NCBI GenBank assembly: GCA_035578155.1
Contig: JAPWDM010000014.1
Coordinates: 14,999,501-15,063,500 of the forward strand
From: Brachynemurus nebulosus
Lineage: Eukaryota; Arthropoda; Insecta; Neuroptera; Myrmeleontidae
Direction of reading: 5' to 3'
Length of the DNA: 64,000 bases
The position numbers and the translations under genes are program-made. Every line of letters starts with the position of its first letter. Position 1 is the stretch's first letter. Below, one piece after another: positions 12,842 to 21,339 of this stretch. The notes beneath the pieces are model-generated. The model worked only from the letters and a program-made list of their open reading frames with translations, was not told where the DNA came from and did not search any database.

Positions 12842-14647
12842 ATGGCATCAAATATTGGGATTTCGCCTCGTTTATTTTATGGTAAAACGTCTGGTATAGC
12901 GATTTTACCTCCATTTGAATCAGATGCTTCAGATGATTCAGATTCTGACAATGAATACGAAAATGGTGAAAATGATATTCTTGCGATTGAATCTGATAAT
13001 GAATTTATTCCAGTTCCACAAGAAAATATTATTATTGACGAAAGTGAACCTGAAAATGAAACTGATCAACCTTCTACTTCCAGAAATAATAAGAAAGGGA
13101 AAAAGGTGGGACTAGAGTTTTGTTGGAAAAAGCGAGACCTAAAGTTAGGCAATATCGACAGCGAGCGTCTAAACGATTCGTCTGTAAATCAAGTTACCAG
13201 TCCTTTAGAATATTTCTTAAGTTATTTTTCTTATGATTGCATAGACCTAATAGTAGAGCAAACAAATCTATATAGTGCGCAAAAGTCAGGTAAAAGTATT
13301 GACGTAAATCGAATGGAAATTACTGATTTCCTAGGAATATTGCTATTAATGGGTATTTACAATTTGCCTAGCATTTATGATTATTGGGCAAATGATACTC
13401 GAATAGATAAAGTTGCCAATGTCATGTCTAAAAATAGATTCAAAATAGTTAAAAGATATTTACATTTTTGCAATAATTTTGGTGAAAATGACCTTCGAGA
13501 TCGATTTTGGAGAATCAGACCTCTTATGAATTTGATAAGAGCTAACTGTCTCAAATACCAAAAAGATTTAAATTTCTCAATAGATGAGGTAATGATACCG
13601 TATAAAGGTACTCGCGCTGGAAATTTGAGACAGTTTATTCAAAACAAACCGCATAAATGGGGTTATAAATTATTCACTCGTGCAGGTGTGTCTGGTATTA
13701 TTTATGATTTTCTAATTTATCAAGGAGCCCCGACTATGGAATTATTAAAGGGTTCAGCTTTGGAGTTTACCAACAAAGAAGAAAAATTAGGCCTTGGAGG
13801 TCAAGTAGTAGCTCTGTTATGTAAAACTATCAGAGATCCGGAAAAGTCTACTTTATGTTTCGACAATTTCTTTTCTAGTTTAAAATTACTTACGTATTTA
13901 AAAGAGGAAAAAAATATTAAGTGCTTGGGAACAATTCGAAATAATCGTATTGGAAACTGTCCACTTTTAACAGATAAAACTCTTCAAAAAAAAGGTCGTG
14001 GAAGTTATGACTATAAATCGGATAAGGGAATAATTATTGTGAAATGGGCAGATAATAAATGTGTTTTATTGGCATCCACGTTTTGCGGTATCCAGCCTGT
14101 GAAAACAGCTAAACGTTATTATAAAACTGAAAGAAAAAAGCTACAAGTTCCGTGCCCAAGTATTGTAGAACACTACAATAAACAAATGGGGGGTGTAGAT
14201 AAATCGAACACTCTAATTGAATATTATCGTACCCCATCAAAATCTAGAAAATGGTATATGCCGGTGTTTGCGTATTTGTTAGATTTATGTGTTGTAAACG
14301 CATGGCTTGTTTATCGAAAAGACTGTGAAATACTTGGGGAAACATATATATCTCTGAAAAAATTTCATTTAGAAATAGCAAATTGCTTACTTAAAGTGGG
14401 AAAACCTGTACGAAACAGAATTCTCACTGAAAATTCGACATCACCACGATCTCCCAAGATTCCCCGACCAAATATTATGGTACAAAGAGATGGGTTGCAT
14501 CACTGGCCAGTACATACGACAAGAGGACGTTGCCGTTATTGTAGTAAGGGAGTAAGTAGAATTAAGTGTGAAAAGTGTAATTCTAGACTATGTATAAATG
14601 CTTCCAGAAATTGCTTTTACAAATTTCATAGTTTGAAAGAAAATTAA
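12842..14647 (+). CDS. piggyBac transposase, full length (about 601 aa)
   Basis: This DDE-type transposase cuts at TTAA and moves the element that encodes it, acting in the nucleus. The frame is open from 12734 (637 codons). I prefer the ATG at 12842, because the first 36 residues look like translated leader and a T-rich tract ending TTTGTAG, acceptor-like, stands just before it. Counting from 12842, residues about 24-85 are acidic and disordered (Asp/Ser/Glu-rich). The DDE_Tnp_1_7 core follows. The first aspartate is in SIDEVMIPYKG (residue 248), the second in CFDNFFSS (341) and the third in MGGVDKSN (453), matching the family's DDD triad. The C-terminus (about 564-596) has a Cys-rich domain, CRYC then CEKC and further Cys and His, as in piggyBac and PGBD proteins. 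No stop or frameshift is present. The 3' side has AATAAA at about 14747. Confidence 0.95.
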   Translation: MASNIGISPRLFYGKTSGIAILPPFESDASDDSDSDNEYENGENDILAIESDNEFIPVPQENIIIDESEPENETDQPSTSRNNKKGKKVGLEFCWKKRDLKLGNIDSERLNDSSVNQVTSPLEYFLSYFSYDCIDLIVEQTNLYSAQKSGKSIDVNRMEITDFLGILLLMGIYNLPSIYDYWANDTRIDKVANVMSKNRFKIVKRYLHFCNNFGENDLRDRFWRIRPLMNLIRANCLKYQKDLNFSIDEVMIPYKGTRAGNLRQFIQNKPHKWGYKLFTRAGVSGIIYDFLIYQGAPTMELLKGSALEFTNKEEKLGLGGQVVALLCKTIRDPEKSTLCFDNFFSSLKLLTYLKEEKNIKCLGTIRNNRIGNCPLLTDKTLQKKGRGSYDYKSDKGIIIVKWADNKCVLLASTFCGIQPVKTAKRYYKTERKKLQVPCPSIVEHYNKQMGGVDKSNTLIEYYRTPSKSRKWYMPVFAYLLDLCVVNAWLVYRKDCEILGETYISLKKFHLEIANCLLKVGKPVRNRILTENSTSPRSPKIPRPNIMVQRDGLHHWPVHTTRGRCRYCSKGVSRIKCEKCNSRLCINASRNCFYKFHSLKEN

Positions 14648-14739
14648 AATTTTGTTTTTGTTTTGCCAATTTCCTAATTTTATTTGAAAGAGAGTTCTGT
14701 TTGTAATTCTATGACTAAAAAATTTTGTTTGTAATTATT

Positions 14740-14756
14740 AAAAAAAATAAATAAAA
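14740..14756 (+). promoter_or_regulatory. Probable polyadenylation signal of piggyBac
   Basis: AAAAAAATAAATAAAATAA lies about 100 bases after the transposase stop and before the right subterminal repeats. AATAAA is the canonical animal signal. In DNA this AT-rich, chance occurrence is common, so the call is positional. Confidence 0.5.
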
Positions 14757-15040
14757 TAATTTTTTTTTAAATGAATGAATTAGTTTATTTTTTATTTCCT
14801 TTTTTTAGAAGTTATAACTGATAAAGTTTTAGTTGTTAACTATGACAAAAAAATGGTACTCCAAAGGCCATAGTAACCAAATGGTAACATTCGGAAAAAC
14901 TGATTTCCACCGATTTTCCTCACTTTTTACGAACGGTTATTGAATATTTGGGCGCTATTCATGCGTTGTGTAAAATTTCATTTAGTTATTCCTTCTAGAT
15001 CTATGCGTGGCCTATAAAGGGTTAATACCCTTGGCGTATA

Positions 15041-15315
15041 TTATTCTGCATAACAGCGAATTTTCGATTACAAAAATTAATTTTTCTCGGAAACCCGCTT
15101 ACATAGGATAGCAGTTCAAAAACGTACCTTATGTGGTTTTTCTACTCCTTGCTATATAGTGTAAAAGAAAATCTAAAAATTTTCGAATTTTGGAAAATGT
15201 TTGCAAAACACCAATTCTTTTTGAGTTTCGGACATCGAATGTATCTGGCTGAACAACTCATTCATGGGTGGGAGACTTTCAACGTTTGCACAAAATTTCG
15301 TAAGAATAGGATAGT
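15041..15315. repeat. Degraded dispersed repeat
   Basis: CTGCATAACAGCGAATTTTC near 15051 and GTATCTGGCTGAACAACTCA near 15241, then GCACAAAATTTCGTAAGAAT near 15288, recur in diverged form near 29617, 30266, 31445-31560 (inverted), 31970-32010 (inverted) and 32150 (inverted). It is non-coding. It belongs to a middle-repetitive family whose complete structure I cannot resolve. Confidence 0.5.
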
Positions 15316-15316
15316 A

Positions 15317-16200
15317 GGGGACGGACGGGCAAGACGGAGAGGTTGACTCAGATCCAATGTCATCTGCTTCTTCACTTTGCACTTAATGCGATCATTTGTC
15401 AAAAGGAGGCACTGTAGTTTATTTGCGTGTGTAGTGACCGAGAAACTGTTTTGACGAGAAAAAGTCAATAAATAGAGGTAAATAATTTATGAATTATTTC
15501 TTTGTATATTGCAATTATTTATTTTTAATGATTTCTGTAATTTGTATGATCATTACAAGCAACAAATTCGTGCTCGTATTTAGTTTGAATCTATTAGTTT
15601 GTAATTGTAGGTTAAGTTAGTTAAAAATGTGCTTGGCGGGTAAAATGGAGTCAGGCAAAATGAATAAGAAATTGAAGCTTCTCTAGTCAAAAGGAAAATT
15701 GTTTTAAATAATCCCGCACCTTTCAATGAAAAAGAAAAGAAAATTCGTTTAAAAAAGATAGAGTCAATCAAAGAAAATCAAAAAGATAATTATTTTTGTA
15801 CTGTCTGTCAAGAAAAATACATATATTCGCAATAGAAGACTGGATGCAGTATAATTTTTGCCAGGAATGGACCCATGAAGCGTGTTTTTTATACACATGT
15901 CGATCGTCGTCGTCGTCCTTTTGCGATAATTGCGACGATTAATTTATTTATTTTTATTAGAATAAGTTTTGCCCGTCCAAGATATTCATTTTACCCGCCC
16001 TAGTAGGGCAAAAAGAATAATTGCAACTTTTTTTCAAGTGTTTTTTAATGTGGTAAGATAAGAATTTTTGTTAATTTTCTGTTTACTTTATTAATCTTAA
16101 GTAACTGAAGACTTGTTATCTTGAGATAAATAAATAATTTTGTTGCAATCTCATACTTCTTTTTAGAGATCAAATTAGCATTACTTGCCCGTCCGTCCCG
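15317..16200. mobile_element. pogo-like element with TA target duplication, 884 bp
   Basis: GGGGACGGACGGGCAAG at 15317 is mirrored by CTTGCCCGTCCGTCCCG ending at 16200. This 17-bp repeat has one difference, and TA flanks each side (15315-15316 and 16201-16202). A TA duplication fits Tc1/mariner/pogo. Extra copies of the TTGCCCGTCC and GGGTAAAATG phrases occur inside near 15640 and 15970. Part of a transposase survives at 15668-15942, and its zinc-finger tail points to the pogo group. Most of the coding region is missing. Confidence 0.8.
15668..15942 (+). pseudogene. Remnant C-terminus of a pogo-type transposase (PHD-like zinc finger)
   Basis: From 15668 the frame reads a Lys/Glu-rich linker and then FCTVCQEKY, with the first Cys pair at 15797-15808. 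It hits a stop at 15833. Shifting frame at about 15836 restores DWMQYNFCQEWTHEAC and then, after a Ser run from (TCG)n, FCDNCDD and a stop at 15940. The spacing C-x2-C ... W-x-Q ... C-x2-W-x-H-E-x-C ... F-C-x2-C matches the PHD-like finger found at the end of some pogo/Tigger-type transposases in insects. The catalytic domain and the N-terminal HTH are absent. It is one frameshift away from a continuous finger, so it is a pseudogene. The family call is inference from the motif pattern. Confidence 0.65.
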
Positions 16201-17046
16201 TAATTGAGCTATTACAGCAGGTATCGTGGTAAGATTTGGCCCGGGACTCTGAATTTTTTTAAACTTCTTAAAATTCGAAAATTATATATGTATGTTGCCA
16301 TGTTATTATATGAAAAACGGAAAATCAAAAAAATCTATTTGATTAGCTTACAGGGAAAAAGTAAGCACGATGGAATCTAATCGAACGGGCGCTATTTTCG
16401 TGCTCAGTATAAGTGCTTTTCAAATTTTTCCAACGCCTATAATTTTCCGGAAAATCGGAGAAATTTGTTTTAGGTCAGAAAAGTGAGCTAGTCATTTGCG
16501 GATTAAGGAAGAATAACCTATACTATATTTTCGTGCTTATTTCGCGCTGTCAAAAAATAATTTGGCGAAAACTCAGTAGAAAAACGGAAAATCTAACAAA
16601 TCTGACTAAATCTTCCAGGGGAAAAGTAATCACAACTAGCTCACTTTTCTCACCTAAAATGTTTCGTAGAAAAAACGCTCATAACCTCACTATTTCATTA
16701 GAAGTTATTTTCCTACACAAGATCAAGGATTAATTTACACATGGGAACATTTTATTTTATTTTCGTAGTATTATAAAAATTGCGATAAATACAAATGAAA
16801 AAAACACTTAGTAATGCCTAATGCATCAACTTATATTCTCACACAATGTACTGATTAAATCCTTAAAAACATTCAGTAACTCTATCACAAAATTAATGTT
16901 CATATTTCTCACTTTTTTTACATTCCTTTCCATTATGCATATTGACGAGCTTTTTCTTTTAAAAAAAAAAAATGGTTAAAATTGCATAAAAAAGACAAAC
17001 AAGAAATTGCACAAAAGAGACCGCATAATAACAGTTTTTACATATT
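16201..17046. other. Non-coding stretch
   Basis: There is no gene. The phrases AAAACGGAAAATC and GGGAAAAGTAA recur between 16310 and 16630, suggesting a short internally repeated region. Confidence 0.45.
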
Positions 17047-17050
17047 TTAA

Positions 17051-17218
17051 CCCTTTGCACTCGAACTATTTCTTAGTATGGGTAATATTTTAAACAAAAG
17101 TAGTTTACTTACATATTTTATTTTTATTTGCATAGTACAAACATTATATCTAAATATTAAATTTTATAATTTTCCTTAGTGTGATATTTGAAGAGAGGCG
17201 CCTTTCGAGTGCAAAGGG
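17051..17218. mobile_element. piggyBac-type MITE, 168 bp
   Basis: A perfect 15-bp inverted repeat, CCCTTTGCACTCGAA and TTCGAGTGCAAAGGG, is bounded by TTAA at 17047-17050 and 17219-17222. TTAA duplications and CCCTTT ends are shared with the autonomous piggyBac at 12377-15021, though the rest of the end differs. That element might or might not be able to move it. It has no coding capacity. Confidence 0.88.
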
Positions 17219-17222
17219 TTAA

Positions 17223-18059
17223 TACCATACTCTTTGTGTTATATTATAGTGCTAAAAATGTTGAGTATACAGGGTAAGAGAATAAGTAATGGTGTAACCA
17301 AATGAAAATTTTTTACGTTTAAAGGGAAAATTTATTCAAAGTTAGTTTTTCTTTTTTTGTATAAACTTTTCCTTTGAATTTCTATACAATGTTTTTATTT
17401 TTCTGGCAAGAAAGTTTCTTTGATGAAAAAGATTGTGTATGGGAAATCTTTAATATTTCGCAATGAAATATACATATTGCTTTTACTGTGATTACATCCT
17501 ACTATTCCACAATTCGTGTTTTGTATATTACATAATATGTATACGTGCATATATTGCTTGTTCGGAAACTAAAGGCATCCAGTTTAAAGCCGCCATAGTT
17601 AAAATCTATCTTTATTTATGGCATTTTAGTATATAAAGTATGAGAGATGAGTTACAGGCAATAATTCTTTTTGCTCATTTGACCCTTTTTAAAACTGCCG
17701 TGAGTTCGCAAGCAATAGAATTAATTTTTGATGAACTCCAAGCAATGTTCCCACAAAGTATCAAATATAGTAATTTTTCCTCTTTGTAATTTTTTCAAAA
17801 TCGAGTTTATCTGTGAGCCATTTCAAATAATAATTACTTATTATATAATAATAAATAAAACTCAAAGAATGTGATGGTAAAATAATCAAAGAAGCAATCG
17901 ACGAAAACATTGTTACATGTAAAATTTGGTTCTTGATACTCACCAATTTATGCTGTGTTGTTTTTCTAATTGTTCCTTAGTTGATCGTTTAATTTTAAAA
18001 ATTTTTTTTTCTTTAATATAGTTAGGTACCTACATATAATGTCTTGTTCTTCAAATTTC
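17223..18059. other. Non-coding stretch
   Basis: I see no gene and no repeat ends. A 61-codon minus-strand frame (17761-17946) has no recognisable motif. Confidence 0.45.
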
Positions 18060-18297
18060 CTTTTCCTTTCCTGAGAATGGTTATCTAGTGAAAGGCCGCC
18101 CTTGGTTCGGGAAATCTAGATGAACTAGATTCGTGCAGGTTGTGGGTTTTCTACGCCCACGCGATGTTCACCTTTCGGTTTTGTCTCTGTAGGTCGCTAT
18201 GAGTTCTTTGGTTTCGACGCCCACAACGCGTGATCGCTCGTATTGGTGAATTCAATAAATAAAACACTCGCGTATTTTTAATTGTACGAATATAATT

Positions 18298-18697
18298 ATT
18301 TATTAAAATATTTAATTAATTAACAAAATTAATAACAATATCATAAATTGACTTTGTAATAATATCAATATAATATAAGTATCAGTTTAGATCGTTTTTG
18401 AGGGAAAGGGGACCCAAAACTAATTTAGTTGTTGTTACAAGTAAAGATAAAATTAGAATGAATCAACTTTTTCCAAGTTCGTTATAAAATTTCTTATTAT
18501 TTTTTCTATAGAACATTCCATGAGCTTCTATTTGAGATAAACATATTTTTCATCATATGAAAGAGTGAGATACATAAATCACTTAAGTACATAATATTAA
18601 GTCTCAGAACTACCCCTTGTGTGGTGTTCTCTTGACCAACCAGATCTGTTATTGAAGCACCTTTGTCACACTATCTTTCTGCTCACTATAATTAGGT
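18298..18697. repeat. 400-bp tandem duplication, copy 1
   Basis: From TATTTATTAAAATATTTAAT the sequence repeats with a period of 400 bases (for example, TATTAAAATATTTAATTAAT at 18301 against 18701). Both copies share GGGAAAGGGGACCC and ACTACCCCTTGTGTGGTG. Differences are scattered substitutions and short indels, so the duplication is not an assembly-identical copy. Confidence 0.9.
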
Positions 18698-19095
18698 ATT
18701 TATTAAAATATTTAATTGATTAACAAAATTAATAACAATATCATAAATTGACTTTGTAATAATATCAAAATTATAAATATATGTATCAGTTTAGACCGTT
18801 TTTGAGGGAAAGGGGACCCGAAACTAATTTATTTGTTGCTACAAGTAAAGATAAAATTAGAATGAATCTACTTTTTCCAAGTTCGTTATAAAATTTCTCA
18901 TTATTTTTTCTATAGAAAATTCCATGAGCTTCTATTTGAGATAAACATATTTTTCATCATATGAAAGTGTGAGATACATAAATCACTTCAGTGCATAATA
19001 TTAATTCTCAGAACTACCCCTTGTGTGGTGTTCTCTTGACCAACCAGATCTGTTATTGAAGCACCTTTGTCACACTATTTCTCTTTTCACTCTCA
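18698..19095. repeat. 400-bp tandem duplication, copy 2
   Basis: This second unit ends around CACACTATTTCTCTTTTCAC, the counterpart of CACACTATCTTTCTGCTCAC in copy 1. It differs from copy 1 by roughly a few percent by eye. Confidence 0.9.
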
Positions 19096-19681
19096 CTAAT
19101 ACATGATATTATAATTTGCATTACTGCAATTTCTATACAACTGACATAACATGAATGTTCTAACTATTATATAATCTCTTTTAAAACTGATACTTGTTAA
19201 TTTTCTTAGTTTAATTACAAAAATTTTCATTTTTTGGAAAACTTCAAATGGAAACTATTTGATTTTACCCAGCGCCTGTTCCATGCGGCGCTACACTAGC
19301 TATCGAAACTGGATGATTAGAAACTATAATTGTTTCTTTAATTTTTTTACCGTCACATTTTGTCACTTCTGATATTACCTATTTGAATATTTTTACGAAA
19401 TTGGGAGGTTAACATTATTATTTTAAAGTCAATTACACCAGTAAGAATTTCTAATAAGAATAATATTATGACAAAATTTTTTGACGACCTTCCGGAATAA
19501 ACGATGTATTTGCCCAATACGATTCCGCTGATAGCTACAAGAAGTCAACGACACGCAACAAGGTTGCCTAGAGAGAAGAGAGATGTTCTTTTTGAATTTG
19601 AATAATACTGTGCGCAAATGGATTATCTTGGTATGCCTACTTCTTAAAAAATGTGCACACACACTCTCACACACCTTAAAG

Positions 19682-20357
19682 CAGGGGTTTTCAAATTTTT
19701 GCATCGAGAGGTCAAATTATAAATGCCAAAATATTTGGCGGAGTAAGAAAATATTTTAAAATAAAAAAGAACACAAAGGAAAAATAAAATTGTTTACTTA
19801 AGCTTTGTCGTTTCAATGAAGAAACAGAATCGTTTCGGTGAAAAAAAATTGAACTTGTTGCCGTCATTACTCATTACAAATACTCAGTTTTTTAATTGCT
19901 CCCGAAGCCATAACTTTGATGACAAAAACAGGAAACTTAAAACTGTTTATAGGTTTTTCGTGCTACATTTTTCATTTTTGATCAAATCCGAATTGTAAAG
20001 ATAACAAAATATCATAGGCGGAAATTAAACTATACTTCCTAAACAAATTTGGTTATCTTAACCTAAGAAGTAGATTTATGTAAAAGTAGTTCACCGAAAA
20101 AATTACCATAGAAAAGTAACTCGCAGGAAAACCAATGCTGGACACCACTAACATAGAAAATCAATGTAATAGCAAATATTAAGTTTTTTATATTCCATAT
20201 AAAAAACTTAATATTTTCCAACGGAAAATACAGCTAGATTTATAGATTCATTGCGAAAACAAAAATTTAAGTAAGTAATCTTTACGAATTTGAAATTGTA
20301 AGCGGTCTGGCATCGCGGGTCACACTTGGTTCGCAAACTATACATTGAGAACCCTTG
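19682..20357. mobile_element. hAT-like non-autonomous element, 676 bp
   Basis: The element begins CAGGGGTTTTCAA and ends in the inverse, TTGAGAACCCTTG. The 8-bp flanks CCTTAAAG (19674-19681) and CTTTAAAG (20358-20365) agree at 7 of 8. Eight-base duplications and CAGGGGTT-type ends are typical of hAT. There is no transposase frame. A perfect hairpin lies inside at 20174-20216. Confidence 0.8.
20174..20216. repeat. Perfect 19-bp hairpin
   Basis: AAATATTAAGTTTTTTATA, a 5-base loop (TTCCA), then the exact inverse TATAAAAAACTTAATATTT. It sits within the hAT-like copy. Its function, if any, is unknown. Confidence 0.85.
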
Positions 20358-20493
20358 CTTTAAAGAGTACATTGATTACAGCGTTGATGAAGATATCCGT
20401 AACAGCAGTATTTAACATATTATGTATAAAAAATAAATAAATAAATACTTGGCTAAAAGAAGAAAAGAAAAAACATGTGAAGGTACTGTAAGT

Positions 20494-20853
20494 CAGTGTT
20501 TTTCAACCTAAGGGTTGCGACCTCCTGGGGGGTCGCGAGGCCTTTTTAAGAGGGTCGCAGTTTCCTTAAAAATAAAACAACTCCAGTTCAATATATAACA
20601 TGTAATAATGAGAAGGTTAATTAATGGTTACACTATAAGTCGTCAACTGCGATTTCGACATAAAAATATGCCTATTTCAAGTCCTTAATTACGTATCTAA
20701 TCGATACCTGTAACTATGAAAATAATCAATAATGATGAACGGATTCTATATTTATCACATAAAAAAATAAAAGTAATAGCGGAGGGTAGAGGGTCGCGGA
20801 ATATTTTTCCATCCTAAGGGGGTCGCGCCATGAAAAAGGTTGGAAAACAAGTG
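20494..20853. mobile_element. hAT-like MITE with GGGTCGCG subterminal motif, 360 bp
   Basis: CAGTGTTTTTCAACCTAAGG opens the element. The closing sequence AAGGTTGGAAAACAAGTG is its approximate inverse, with one extra base. GGTCGCGAGG, GGGTCGCAG, GGGTCGCGG and GGGTCGCGCC occur near both ends. These ends resemble a widespread hAT MITE type. No 8-bp duplication could be confirmed. Confidence 0.6.
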
Positions 20854-21339
20854 AAAATTTAAAGTTTCTAAACTGGTAATTTTAACCTTAAAATTACACA
20901 TTCTCATCTAGGTATGCTGTGATTTAAAAAGAACAACCTGTCTATCAATAGTTGTACATCTCCATTTATTATGTAACAAACAAAACCATACTGAAAGTCA
21001 GAGTTTCGTATATAGGTAGGTACATTTAGAAACTCTTGAAAATGTTTTTCCTCAAGACATTAAAGTTTTTTTTCTTCCTTTTTCATTAAAATAAAAGTCA
21101 ATTTTCATTATTCCAATGTGATTTATGCCCATCGTTTATACTTTGAAGGAATTCTAATCTAACCCATACAATAGCCAGTTATCTTATTATTGGATTGAGG
21201 TTTTATTCGTGTCATGTGGAACGTATAGAACGTAAACGTAAACTTTTTATCGGTTTATGTGTACCTTTTTCACATGATTATAGCGTAACGTATTTTTAAC
21301 GTTTGTACGAAAAAAAAGTGTTCAAGGTTGTAGCGTTTT
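20854..21339. other. Non-coding stretch
   Basis: I see no gene or repeat. Confidence 0.45.

Larger units (their letters stand above)
12377..15021 (+). mobile_element. Complete piggyBac transposon, 2645 bp
   Basis: A TTAA target duplication lies on each side (12373-12376 and 15022-15025), which is the signature of piggyBac. The ends are CCCTTTATAAGCCA and, inverted, TGGCCTATAAAGGG: 12 of the first 14 bases agree or differ by one transition. Just inside are repeats of a GGCCATnGTnACCAAAnG phrase: near 12384, 12733 and 12792 on the left, and inverted near 14866 on the right. These are candidate subterminal transposase binding sites. A 15-bp direct repeat, AGAAGTTATAACTG, also occurs on both sides of the gene (12772 and 14807). 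With an unbroken transposase, intact ends and identical TTAA sites, this is the youngest-looking element in the window and could be mobile. Confidence 0.95.
18060..19300 (-). repeat. Possible LTR-like tract containing a tandem duplication
   Basis: The block 18070-18250 is notably richer in G+C than its surroundings. On the minus strand, the tract would begin TGTAGCGCCGCATGGAACAG at about 19301, a plausible LTR start. I find no matching second LTR, no primer-binding site and no gag/pol frame, so this is a suggestion only. Confidence 0.3.
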
